DNA of 64,000 nucleotides, from NCBI RefSeq assembly GCF_004138125.1, contig NZ_RXHS01000008.1:1-64000 (forward strand), in the 5' to 3' direction. The position numbers and the translations under genes were made by a program. Of the stretch, positions 27,732 to 36,900 are shown in pieces; within the stretch, counting starts at the first letter, position 1; each line of letters begins with the position of its first letter. Source of the DNA: Seramator thermalis (GTDB taxonomy: Bacteria; Bacteroidota; Bacteroidia; Bacteroidales; Dysgonomonadaceae). Below the pieces are notes generated by a model, which worked only from the letters and a program-made list of their open reading frames with translations, ran no database searches and was not told where the DNA came from.

Positions 27732-28142
27732 TCAGAAAAGAACTTTCATTTTCAAACAGGTTCCTCTTCCCGGAACGGAAGTCAGAATCATTTCGTCAAC
27801 ATTTTTTTTGATATTGGGCAATCCCATTCCTGCGCCAAATCCCATCTGACGAACCGCTTCCGATGCCGTCGAGAACCCTTCTTCCATAGCTTTTTCGATG
27901 TCCTCGATACCGGGACCTTCATCTTCAACGATCACACGAATACTCTCGGGTTCGATATCAGCTTTCATAATTCCTTTATAGGCATGTGCCACCACATTCA
28001 CTTCGGCTTCGAACAATGCAATTGCGATTCGCCGAACAATTTGTGGATCGATGTTGAATTGTTTTAGCAATTTCTTAATTTCAGAACTTGCCTGTCCGGC
28101 CGTGCTGAAATCTCCTCCTTGTATTTCGTACTGCACCTCCAT
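27732..28142 (-). CDS. Anti-sigma-factor-like GHKL ATPase (RsbW/SpoIIAB-type)
   Basis: The 136-aa protein is a serine-protein-kinase/anti-sigma ATPase homologue: N-box ALFEAEVNVVAHAY, G1 box VEDEGPGIEDIEKAM, G2 box QMGFGAGMGLPNIKKNVDE, then TSVPGRGTCLKMKV. Families of this kind phosphorylate STAS-domain antagonists or bind sigma factors, but no STAS or sigma gene is present in this operon. The ATG follows the TGA of the DRTGG gene with no gap. It is followed after 19 bp by the HydS-like gene, so the two are likely made together. Confidence 0.88.
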   Translation of the reverse strand: MEVQYEIQGGDFSTAGQASSEIKKLLKQFNIDPQIVRRIAIALFEAEVNVVAHAYKGIMKADIEPESIRVIVEDEGPGIEDIEKAMEEGFSTASEAVRQMGFGAGMGLPNIKKNVDEMILTSVPGRGTCLKMKVLF

Positions 28143-28484
28143 TCAATATACCGGTTTGATGCCGTTCATATATAATTTGCCCGAAATTTCGAATACCGTC
28201 AGGGGTGACGAAACAAGGGCAATATGATTTTCGGATGCGAGTGCTATCATTTCGTTACTGATTTGTTTTCCACGCGCGACGACTATGCACGGCAGGTTTG
28301 ACATTTCGGCGGTGCGAACCGTTTGAATGGTTGATAAGCCGGTAATGAGAACGGCATCGTCCATATGGAAACGAAGGACATCACTCATCAAATCCGATGC
28401 AAAAGCATATCGATAATCCACTGATTTGACCGGATCATGGAGGATATTGCCTTTCACTATGTTACTCAACTGTTGCAAAGTCAT
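28143..28484 (-). CDS. DRTGG-domain protein, first gene of hydrogenase operon 1
   Basis: A 113-aa stand-alone DRTGG-type domain: FASDLMSDVLRFHMDDAVLI, MSNLPCIVVARGKQIS, and the C-terminal ALVSSPLTVFEISGKLYMNG. It shares pattern and ending with the second copy at 26011-26358. It is the promoter-proximal gene, about 175 nt downstream of the predicted transcription start, and abuts the anti-sigma-like ATPase gene. Role unknown; a ligand-binding regulatory function is inferred from the domain family. Confidence 0.82.
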   Translation of the reverse strand: MTLQQLSNIVKGNILHDPVKSVDYRYAFASDLMSDVLRFHMDDAVLITGLSTIQTVRTAEMSNLPCIVVARGKQISNEMIALASENHIALVSSPLTVFEISGKLYMNGIKPVY

Positions 28485-28665
28485 TTTAGGTACCGGTTAA
28501 AATAAATCTTTGTCAAAATTCCAAATTAGGATCAATTTAACGGTATATCCGGAATGAATTGTCGTTCGAATGCCGGCATATATATATATCAAAATGCCAT
28601 TCTTTACTCATAATTCACTCAAAAAAATCGAGAATAAAAATTCCAAATGGCATAAGACAACTGCA

Positions 28666-28673
28666 CAAATGTA
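28666..28673 (-). promoter_or_regulatory. -7 element of hydrogenase operon 1
   Basis: On the minus strand TACATTTG, matching TAnnTTTG. It lies 14 nt downstream of the palindrome at 28688-28707, so the -33 position falls inside the proximal half-site. The same eight bases occur in the same position in front of hydrogenase operon 2. Confidence 0.65.
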
Positions 28674-28687
28674 TAATTTTTCTTTCA

Positions 28688-28707
28688 TTAAAGAAATAAT
28701 TCTTTAA
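28688..28707. promoter_or_regulatory. Palindromic operator of hydrogenase operon 1
   Basis: TTAAAGAAATAATTCTTTAA: perfect 8-bp arms around a 4-bp spacer, extended to 9 bp by the flanking A and T. The same 20 bp (as reverse complement), plus one further base, occur at 46016-46035 before hydrogenase operon 2. The centre is about 203-213 bp before the first start codon. Arm sequence does not match the Rex consensus. Probable binding site of a dimeric regulator shared by both operons. Confidence 0.75.
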
Positions 28708-28829
28708 TATTTTTTTCTGATGAACATCAAGTCTATTCACTCCGACATCAAGAATCTGAAAAACAAAAAATTCCACTTTTAAAGAAAGGAAAAAAGATAC
28801 ATAAAACCAAAAGAATGCCAACAATTTTG

Positions 28830-28837
28830 TATTTTTG
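28830..28837 (+). promoter_or_regulatory. -7 element of lysS
   Basis: TATTTTTG fits TAnnTTTG and lies 40 bp before ATG 28878. It lies inside the longer open frame starting at 28815, which argues against that upstream start. Confidence 0.5.
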
Positions 28838-28877
28838 TGGACTTTTATGGGAAATCTGCAAAAAGAAGATAGACGAA

Positions 28878-30614
28878 ATGCAATTATTAGATTTAAGCGA
28901 ACAGGAAATTATACGCAGGCAAAGTCTTAACGAGTTGCGTCAATTCGGGATAGATCCCTATCCGGCGCCTTTATATGAAGTCAATGCCTATTCTACTGAC
29001 ATAAAAGATCAATTCGATGATAGCGGTGAAAAACGACAGGTAAGTATAGCCGGTCGCATTATGAGCCGACGCATCATGGGCAAAGCATCATTTATCGAAT
29101 TGATGGATTCGAAAGGACGCATTCAAGTATATATCACGCGTGACGATATTTGTCCTGAAGAAAATAAAGATCTTTACAATATTGTTTTCAAAAAATTGCT
29201 CGATATCGGCGATTTCATCGGCATCACCGGATTTGTTTTCCGGACGCAAACCGGTGAAATTTCGGTGCATGCGCAAAGCTTAACCGTATTATCCAAATCA
29301 CTTCGTCCTCTGCCTATCGTCAAAGTGAAAGACGGCGTGGCTTACGACAAGTTTAATGATCCCGAACTGCGATATCGTCAACGATATGTGGACTTATTGG
29401 TGAACGAAGGCGTGAAAGATATTTTTGTGAAACGCACGAAAATATTCGATGCCATGCGCGAGTTTTTTAATCGGCATGGTTATCTCGAAGTAGATACTCC
29501 TGTTTTGCAAAGCATTCCCGGCGGGGCTGCCGCTCGTCCATTCATCACACACCACAATGCCCTCGATATCGATTTGTATCTGCGAATTGCGAATGAATTA
29601 TATCTCAAACGTCTGATCGTTGGAGGATTTGAGGGCGTTTACGAATTTTCGCGCGATTTTCGTAATGAAGGTATGGATCGCACTCACAATCCCGAATTTA
29701 CCGTGCTCGAAATCTATGTTTCCTATAAAGATTACAATTGGATGATGGAATTCACCGAGCAAATGCTCGAGCATACTGCCCTGCAAGTGCTCGGAACCAC
29801 AAAAGTGAAAGTAGGTGAAAACGAAATTGATTTCAAAGCGCCCTACAAACGAATCACTATGCTCGATGCCATTAAGGAATTTACCGGATTTGATATTGCC
29901 GGGATGAATGAAGATGAGCTTCGAGATGTGTGCAACAAATTGGGAATCGAACACGATCCGACAATGGGAAAAGGAAAACTCATCGACGAGATATTTGGAG
30001 AAAAGTGCGAAGGACATTTCATTCAGCCCACTTTTGTGATGGATTATCCAATCGAAATGTCGCCTTTGACAAAACGCCATCGCAACAATCCACAGCTTAC
30101 CGAAAGATTCGAATTGATAGTCAACGGGAAAGAGCTCGCAAACGCCTATTCAGAATTAAACGATCCGATCGATCAACGCGAACGCTTTGAGGAACAGCTT
30201 CGCCTTTCTGAAAAAGGTGATGACGAAGCCATGTACATCGATCAGGATTTTCTGCGTGCACTCGAATATGGCATGCCGCCTACAGCAGGAATGGGAATAG
30301 GAATGGATCGCCTCACGATGCTTCTTACCGGGCAAACGACTATTCAGGAAGTTCTCTTGTTTCCTCAAATGCGCCCGGAAAGAACGGTAAAAAAAGACAA
30401 CGCTCATAAATATACGGAACTCGGCATTCCGGAAGTATGGATTTCTCCTTTACAAAGAGCCGGATACAACGAAGTTGCTGCCTTAAAAGGGGTTAATCCG
30501 AATAAAATACATCAGGAACTGTGCGAATTGAATAAAAAATACAAACTCGAATTGAACAATCCATCGCTCGAAGAGGTTAAAAGTTGGATAGAAAGTGCTT
30601 CAACTCTTGCCTGA
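28878..30614 (+). CDS. lysS: Lysyl-tRNA synthetase, class II
   Basis: Charges tRNA-Lys. From ATG 28878 ([20 protein letters not shown]) the protein is 578 aa. The N-terminal OB anticodon-binding domain includes [18 protein letters not shown]; the class II catalytic core includes motif 2 ([20 protein letters not shown]) and motif 3 ([19 protein letters not shown]). About 70 residues follow motif 3, a C-terminal extension common in Bacteroidota LysS. The frame extends 21 codons further upstream, but this part contains the promoter. First of a co-directional set with gpsA (29-bp gap) and pgi (22-bp gap). Confidence 0.96.
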   Translation: MQLLDLSEQEIIRRQSLNELRQFGIDPYPAPLYEVNAYSTDIKDQFDDSGEKRQVSIAGRIMSRRIMGKASFIELMDSKGRIQVYITRDDICPEENKDLYNIVFKKLLDIGDFIGITGFVFRTQTGEISVHAQSLTVLSKSLRPLPIVKVKDGVAYDKFNDPELRYRQRYVDLLVNEGVKDIFVKRTKIFDAMREFFNRHGYLEVDTPVLQSIPGGAAARPFITHHNALDIDLYLRIANELYLKRLIVGGFEGVYEFSRDFRNEGMDRTHNPEFTVLEIYVSYKDYNWMMEFTEQMLEHTALQVLGTTKVKVGENEIDFKAPYKRITMLDAIKEFTGFDIAGMNEDELRDVCNKLGIEHDPTMGKGKLIDEIFGEKCEGHFIQPTFVMDYPIEMSPLTKRHRNNPQLTERFELIVNGKELANAYSELNDPIDQRERFEEQLRLSEKGDDEAMYIDQDFLRALEYGMPPTAGMGIGMDRLTMLLTGQTTIQEVLLFPQMRPERTVKKDNAHKYTELGIPEVWISPLQRAGYNEVAALKGVNPNKIHQELCELNKKYKLELNNPSLEEVKSWIESASTLA

Positions 30615-30643
30615 CGATCATGCCTGAATTTTAAACATACAAA

Positions 30644-31639
30644 ATGGATTCACTCGGAAAAATCTGTGTTTTGGGAGGAGGTACATGGGGTACGGCTCTC
30701 GCCAAAATTGTACTGATGAACAACGACCATCTACATTGGTATATTCGACGTACGGAACAGATCGAAGGATTTTACAAGTTAGGGCACAATCCCGATTATC
30801 TCACAAATCTGAAATTCAATCTGGCTCAAATTACTTTTTACTCCAGCATCGAAAGAGCCATCAAAGATTCGGATACGATTATTCTTGCATTCCCTTCTCC
30901 TTACGTAAAACAATATCTGAAAAGAATTTGGAATAGCGCTTTCAAAGGAAAATTCGTGATATCGGCCATCAAGGGAATAGTCCCCAACGACAACATGGTC
31001 ATCAGCGAATATCTCGCCTATAACTTCCGAATTCCTCTCGAAAATATCGGAGTGCTCTCCGGCCCCTGTCATGCCGAAGAAATTGCGCTCGAACGTCTAT
31101 CCTTCCTCACTTCTGCTTGTATCGATACCGAAAAAGCAACCATGCTCGCCGAGGCTATCAATTCGAGAATCATGCATACACGGGTTTCGAACGATGTGGT
31201 TGGCATCGAAATGGCATCGGTTCTCAAAAATATTTATGCAATTGCGGCCGGAATATGTCAAGGACTTCAGTATGGCGATAATTTTCAGGCCGTTTTGATG
31301 ACGAATTGCGCCAAAGAAATGGAGCGTTTTTTGAGTAGCGTCGCTCCGATGGAACGAAATATTTGCGAACAGCATTACCTGGGCGACATGCTCGTAACCG
31401 GCTATTCGCAATTCAGCCGAAATAGAACGCTCGGGACAATGATTGGCAAAGGATACTCGGTGAAAACGGCTCAACTCGAAATGGAAATGATTGCCGAAGG
31501 ATATTATGGTGCAAAATGCATTATGGAGATGAATCAGCGTTTCAAAATTGATATTCCCATTGCCAATACTGTATATCAGATTTTGTACGAAAAACTTCCT
31601 CCTAAAACAGGAATTGAAAAATTGATCGAAACATTTTAA
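30644..31639 (+). CDS. gpsA: Glycerol-3-phosphate dehydrogenase [NAD(P)+]
   Basis: Reduces dihydroxyacetone phosphate to sn-glycerol-3-phosphate for phospholipid synthesis. The 331-aa protein opens with the dinucleotide-binding motif VLGGGTWGTALAK. It contains AFPSPYVKQYL, SAIKGIVP, VLSGPCHAEEIALERLSF, and the catalytic Lys region in EMASVLKNIYAIAAGICQG. Normal length. Between lysS and pgi; probable operon with pgi. Confidence 0.95.
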   Translation: MDSLGKICVLGGGTWGTALAKIVLMNNDHLHWYIRRTEQIEGFYKLGHNPDYLTNLKFNLAQITFYSSIERAIKDSDTIILAFPSPYVKQYLKRIWNSAFKGKFVISAIKGIVPNDNMVISEYLAYNFRIPLENIGVLSGPCHAEEIALERLSFLTSACIDTEKATMLAEAINSRIMHTRVSNDVVGIEMASVLKNIYAIAAGICQGLQYGDNFQAVLMTNCAKEMERFLSSVAPMERNICEQHYLGDMLVTGYSQFSRNRTLGTMIGKGYSVKTAQLEMEMIAEGYYGAKCIMEMNQRFKIDIPIANTVYQILYEKLPPKTGIEKLIETF

Positions 31640-31661
31640 ACTAAATAAACTCAATTAGTCA

Positions 31662-33005
31662 ATGGAAAAGCTCAAAATGAACATCCAACATGTGTACAAG
31701 TTCGTTACCGAAGATGAAATCTTGAAACAGGGAACGAATGCGCTCGCATGCAACCGGGCTCTGCACGATGGTTCTCGTCCGGGCAACGATTTTTTGGGAT
31801 GGGTCAATCTTCCTTCATCCATAACCGAAGATGCCATTAAAGAAATAGAAGATGCTGCTGTCAACCTCCGCACACGATGTGATGTGGTAGTGATAGTCGG
31901 TATTGGCGGAAGTTATTTAGGCGCACGCGCAGTAATCGATTCGCTTTCGAATGCTTTCGACTGGCTTCAGCAAGACCGCAAAAGTCCTGTCATTATGTAT
32001 GCCGGTAACAATATCAGCGAAGATTATCTGTTCGAACTGAAAGAATATCTGAAAAACAAAAGTTTTGGGATCATCAATATTTCCAAATCGGGAACTACTA
32101 CCGAACCGGCACTTGCTTTCCGCATTTTGAAGGAATTACTCGAAGAAAAAGTGGGTAAGGGCGAAGCTCGCCAACGCATTGTAGCTATTACCGATGCAAC
32201 TAAAGGAGCTCTTCGCATGCTTGCTTCGAAAGAAGGGTACAAAACCTTCGTCATTCCCGACGATGTAGGCGGTCGTTATTCCGTTCTCACGCCGGTCGGG
32301 CTTTTGCCGATTGCGGTAGCCGGCATCAATATCCGAAAACTCGTTGCCGGTGCGGTTGCTATGGAGAAAGCTACAGCCGATAATATTTCATTCGAATACA
32401 ATCTGTCGGCAATTTATGCAGTCATTCGCAACGAACTTTACAAAAGAGGAAAGAAAATCGAAATCTTGGTAAATTATCATCCAAAACTTCACTATTTTGC
32501 CGAATGGTGGAAACAACTTTATGGCGAAAGCGAAGGAAAAGATCATAAAGGAATTTTTCCGGCAGCGGTTGATTTCACTACCGATTTGCATTCAATGGGA
32601 CAATGGATCCAGGAAGGTGAACGCACTATTTTCGAAACGGTTATTTCCATCGCACAACCCGATAAAAAACTCGAAATACCTTCGGATAAGGAAGATCTTG
32701 ACGGGCTGAATTATCTGAGTGGAAAACGTGTGGACGAAGTCAACAAAATGGCTGAATTGGGTACACGCATTGCACATGTAGATGGGGGCGTTCCCAATTT
32801 GCTGATCGAAATTCCCCGACTGGATGAAGAATCAATCGGCCAGCTCATTTATTTCTTCGAAAAAGCATGTGGAATAAGTGGTTATCTACTCGGCGTCAAT
32901 CCATTTAATCAACCGGGAGTGGAAGCATATAAAAAGAATATGTTTGCCCTGCTCGAAAAACCGGGCTACGAACAAGAAACAGCGGCCATCAAAGCCAAAT
33001 TATAA
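31662..33005 (+). CDS. pgi: Glucose-6-phosphate isomerase
   Basis: Interconverts glucose-6-phosphate and fructose-6-phosphate. The 447-aa protein has the short bacterial PGI length and its signatures: [38 protein letters not shown] (sugar-phosphate loop), [19 protein letters not shown], and the C-terminal [16 protein letters not shown] terminator hairpin follows at 33026. Confidence 0.96.
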   Translation: MEKLKMNIQHVYKFVTEDEILKQGTNALACNRALHDGSRPGNDFLGWVNLPSSITEDAIKEIEDAAVNLRTRCDVVVIVGIGGSYLGARAVIDSLSNAFDWLQQDRKSPVIMYAGNNISEDYLFELKEYLKNKSFGIINISKSGTTTEPALAFRILKELLEEKVGKGEARQRIVAITDATKGALRMLASKEGYKTFVIPDDVGGRYSVLTPVGLLPIAVAGINIRKLVAGAVAMEKATADNISFEYNLSAIYAVIRNELYKRGKKIEILVNYHPKLHYFAEWWKQLYGESEGKDHKGIFPAAVDFTTDLHSMGQWIQEGERTIFETVISIAQPDKKLEIPSDKEDLDGLNYLSGKRVDEVNKMAELGTRIAHVDGGVPNLLIEIPRLDEESIGQLIYFFEKACGISGYLLGVNPFNQPGVEAYKKNMFALLEKPGYEQETAAIKAKL

Positions 33006-33025
33006 ATTCAAGATTCAATAACATG

Positions 33026-33072
33026 CCCGTCATTCTGTTGAAAAGCGGTCTGACGGGTTGTTTTTTATATTT
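33026..33072 (+). terminator. Intrinsic terminator after pgi
   Basis: CCCGTCA (33026-33032) pairs with TGACGGG (33051-33057), followed by TTGTTTTTTATATTTTT. The loop is 18 nt and may hold secondary pairing. It closes the lysS-gpsA-pgi group. Confidence 0.7.
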
Positions 33073-33084
33073 TTACTCACAATA

Positions 33085-33846
33085 ATGATCAATCGACAAG
33101 AAGCAATTTCGATTTTCGAAACCTATCTTCGTGAACATAATTACACTCGTTTTGATTTGAAAGCCGTCCTCTTCGATATGGACGGAGTATTGTACGATTC
33201 CATGCCGGCACATGCCAAATCGTGGAAACAAACAATGGATGAAATAGGAATCAATAATTCGCCGGAAGAATTCTATTTACACGAAGGACGTACGGGCGAA
33301 TCGACTATTAACATTCTTTTCCAACGCGAATTGGGACGAAAAGCTTCAAAAGAGGAAATCGAGAAAATTTATGCCCGTAAAACCGAACTCTTTACCCGAT
33401 ATAACGAAGGGAAAACTATTCCGGGAGCTAAGGAAGTGCTCGAACTCGTGAAGCGTAAGGGACTGACGCCGGTGCTTGTAACCGGTTCGGGGCAACCATC
33501 GCTCATCGATAAACTGAACGATAATTTCCCGGGAATTTTTTCTCCCGACACAATGGTAACGGCTTTCGACGTGAAAAACGGGAAGCCTCATCCTGAACCG
33601 TTTTTGATGGGACTCGAAAAAGCAGGAAACTTAAAACCAAATCAGGCAATCGTAATTGAGAATGCACCGCTCGGAACCGAAGCAGCCACAAAAGCCGGAA
33701 TTTTCACTATCGATGTCAACACGGGGCCTCTTCCGGACGAAATGTTGAAAAAATCGGGAGCACGAATCGTTCTGCATTCGATGAAAGAACTCGAAGAAAA
33801 GCTTACTGACTTCCTCGAGATTGCACGTTGTGTGAAAATCGAGTAA
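33085..33846 (+). CDS. HAD-superfamily hydrolase, beta-phosphoglucomutase-like
   Basis: The protein (253 aa from ATG 33085) has the HAD motifs: motif I VLFDMDGVLYDS (nucleophile Asp, then the acid/base Asp of the DxD pair), motif II VLVTGSGQPS, the motif III Lys region in FDVKNGKPHPEPFLMGLEKA, and motif IV VIENAPLGTEAATKAG. A cap domain between motifs I and II makes it subclass Ia. Substrate (sugar phosphate or glycolate phosphate) cannot be decided. The frame extends upstream to a TTG at 33058, inside the T-tract of the pgi terminator, so ATG 33085 is preferred. Confidence 0.88.
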   Translation: MINRQEAISIFETYLREHNYTRFDLKAVLFDMDGVLYDSMPAHAKSWKQTMDEIGINNSPEEFYLHEGRTGESTINILFQRELGRKASKEEIEKIYARKTELFTRYNEGKTIPGAKEVLELVKRKGLTPVLVTGSGQPSLIDKLNDNFPGIFSPDTMVTAFDVKNGKPHPEPFLMGLEKAGNLKPNQAIVIENAPLGTEAATKAGIFTIDVNTGPLPDEMLKKSGARIVLHSMKELEEKLTDFLEIARCVKIE

Positions 33847-33901
33847 CCGACGTGGAAAAAGCTTACTCCCAAGCGTGCGATATATTTTCAAAAGGTAAGC
33901 A

Positions 33902-33936
33902 AAAAATTGACACCTCTTCGGGAGGTGTCAATTTTT
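33902..33936. terminator. Bidirectional terminator between the HAD gene and carAB
   Basis: AAAATTGACACCTC pairs with GAGGTGTCAATTTT (arms about 33903-33916 and 33922-33935) with a TTCGG loop. The A-rich left and T-rich right flanks allow termination in both directions, as expected between two convergent genes. Confidence 0.85.
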
Positions 33937-33975
33937 AACCGGAACTAAATCTGTTTTTTCGCACAATAACAACCT

Positions 33976-36900
33976 TTACTTATATTCTCCCCAGTGCTTG
34001 ATTTGGATATCGCCTTCTTTCATCTTGCAGAAAGCTTTGATGAATGCGCTTGCCAAACGGTCGTTGGTGATGAGCGGGATGTTGAAATCGATCGCACCGC
34101 GACGAATTTTATAGCCGTTCGTCAGCTCTCGTTCCGTCAGGTTTTTGGGAATGTTGATAATCAAATCGAATTGCTTCTGGGCAATCATATCCGTTACTTT
34201 CAGGTCGGCATCCTTATCATCGGGCCAAGCCACATACGTGCTCTCTACGCCGTTGTCGGCAAGGAATTTCTGTGTCCCTCCTGTTGCATAAAGATGGTAT
34301 CCGTTTTTCACCAACAAACGGCATGCATCAAGAAGCGCCACTTTCGACTTCGTCCCTCCCGAAGAAACCATGATGTTCTTCTCGGGAATGCGATAACCCA
34401 CCGAAAGCATGGCCGTAAGCAGAGCATCATCAAAATTGGAGCCGATGCAGCCTACTTCGCCGGTGGACGCCATATCTACACCGAGCACCGGATCGGCTTT
34501 CTGCAAACGATTGAACGAGAATTGCGAAGCTTTGATTCCCACATAATCGAGATCGAATGCCGATTTTTCGGGTTTTTTCACTTCCAATCCCAACATCACT
34601 TGCGTTGCAAGTTCGATAAAGTTGATTTTCAACACTTTCGATACAAACGGGAACGAACGTGAAGCTCTCAAATTGCATTCTATCACCTTGATATCATTGT
34701 CCTTTGCCAAAAATTGAATGTTGAACGGACCTGATATCTGAAGCTCTTTTGCAATCTGACGGGCAATGTGTTTGATTCGTCTGACCGTTTCGATATATAT
34801 TTTCTGAGGTGGGAACTGAATGGTCGCATCGCCCGAATGAACACCGGCAAATTCCACATGTTCCGAAATAGCATAAACCACCAGATCGCCATTTTGTGCT
34901 ACTGCATCGATTTCTATTTCCTTGGCATGTTCGATAAATTCGGAAACTACCACCGGATGTTCCTGCGAAACTTCGGCAGCCATCGTAAGGAATCGTTCCA
35001 GCTCTTCGTTATTGGAACAAACATTCATGGCAGCACCCGAAAGAACATACGAAGGTCGAACCAGCAACGGGAATCCGACTTCGTCCACAAATTCGCGAAT
35101 ATCGTCGAAGGTAGTAACTTCACGCCAGCGAGGCTGATCGATACCCAATCGGTCGAGCATGGCCGAGAAGCGGTGGCGATCTTCGGCGTTATCGATGGAA
35201 TTGGCCGATGTGCCCAGAATGTTTACACCCGCCTTATCCAAACGTACGGCAAGATTATTCGGAATTTGTCCTCCCACAGATACGATGACACCTTTCGGAT
35301 TTTCGAGTTCTATAATATCGCGAACACGTTCGTAGCTGAGTTCGTCGAAATACAGGCGGTCGCACATATCGTAATCGGTGGAAACCGTTTCGGGATTGTA
35401 ATTGATCATCACCGAGCGATAGCCTTCCTTGCGAATCGTATTCAGAGCATTCACCGAACACCAGTCGAATTCGACGGACGAACCGATTCGGTAAGCGCCG
35501 GAACCCAGCACGATAACCGAGCGATGGTCGCCCAGATACCGGACATCGTTTGCCGTACCATTGTAGGTAAGATACAGATAATTGGTTTGGGCCGGATATT
35601 CTGCCGACAATGTATCAATTTGTTTGACAACCGGTTTGATGCCTCTACCGATGCGGTTGTTGCGTACCGTATCATCCGAAAGCGATTTTTTGAAAATCAG
35701 TTTTTCGATTTGATGATCGGAAAATCCTCTCAGTTTTGCTTCTCGGAACAATTCCGTCGGAAATTCTTCCAGCGTATTGTATTGCTCCACTTCACGGGCA
35801 ATCTCTACGATATATTTCAGTTTGTAAAGAAACCATTTGTCGATTTTGGTCAACTCATACAGTCTGTCCACCGAATAATCCTGCTGCAGAGCCTGAGAGA
35901 GATAGAAAACGCGCTTATCGGTGGGAGCACTCAGTTCTTTGTCCAACTCATCGGTAAACAAATCTTTGTTGCCGACAAAACCATGCATGCCCTGCTGAAT
36001 CATGCGCAGCCCTTTTTGGAATACTTCTTCGAAAGTGCGCCCGATAGACATGATTTCACCTACGGATTTCATGCTGCTGCCCAATTCACGCGAGACGCCG
36101 TGAAATTTTGCCAAATCCCAACGCGGAATTTTGCAGACAATGTAATCGAGAGCCGGCTCAAAAAAGGCAGATGTAACCTTCGTAACCGAATTTTTCAGTT
36201 CGGGAAGCCCGTAACCCAATCCCAATTTGGCAGCAACAAAAGCCAACGGATATCCGGTTGCCTTGGAAGCGAGTGCCGACGAACGGCTGAGACGGGCATT
36301 CACTTCTATCACCCGATAATCTTCCGATGCAGGATCGAAAGCATACTGCACATTGCACTCGCCAATGATTCCGATGTGGCGAATGATGCGGATGGATAAT
36401 TCGCGAAGCTTGAAGTATTCGCTGTTCGATAGCGTCTGCGAGGGTGCAACAACAATGCTTTCGCCGGTGTGAATGCCCAGCGGGTCGAAATTTTCCATGT
36501 TGCAAACCGTAATGCAATTGTCGTAGCGGTCGCGAACCACTTCATATTCAATTTCTTTCCAGCCTTTGAGCGATTTTTCGATTAAAACCTGTGGCGAAAA
36601 ATTAAATGCCTTCGCCACAAGCATTTTCAGTTCTTCATCATTATCGCAAAAGCCGCTTCCCAATCCGCCCAGCGCATAGGCAGCCCGCACGATGACAGGA
36701 TAACCCAATCGGTTGGCGGCGTGCAAAGCATCATCGAGATTGGTAACCGCCTCACTTTTAATGTATTTTACACCGATTTCCGAAAGCTTTTGGTTGAAAA
36801 TTTCACGATCTTCCGTATCGATGATGGATTGAACAGGGGTTCCCAATACCCGCACGTTATATTTTTCGAGCACTTTGTTGCGGAAAAGAGCAACGCCGCA

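Larger units (their letters stand above)
28485..28877. other. Divergent regulatory region between hydrogenase operon 1 and lysS
   Basis: The 393 bases hold a minus-strand promoter with palindromic operator (28666-28708), the lysS -7 element (28830-28837), and the untranslated leader of the hydrogenase operon (about 28660 to 28485). In the leader ATGCCATT (28594-28601) and AATGGCAT (28646-28653) form an 8-bp inverted repeat with a long loop. A TATATATATA run is at about 28579. Confidence 0.6.
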
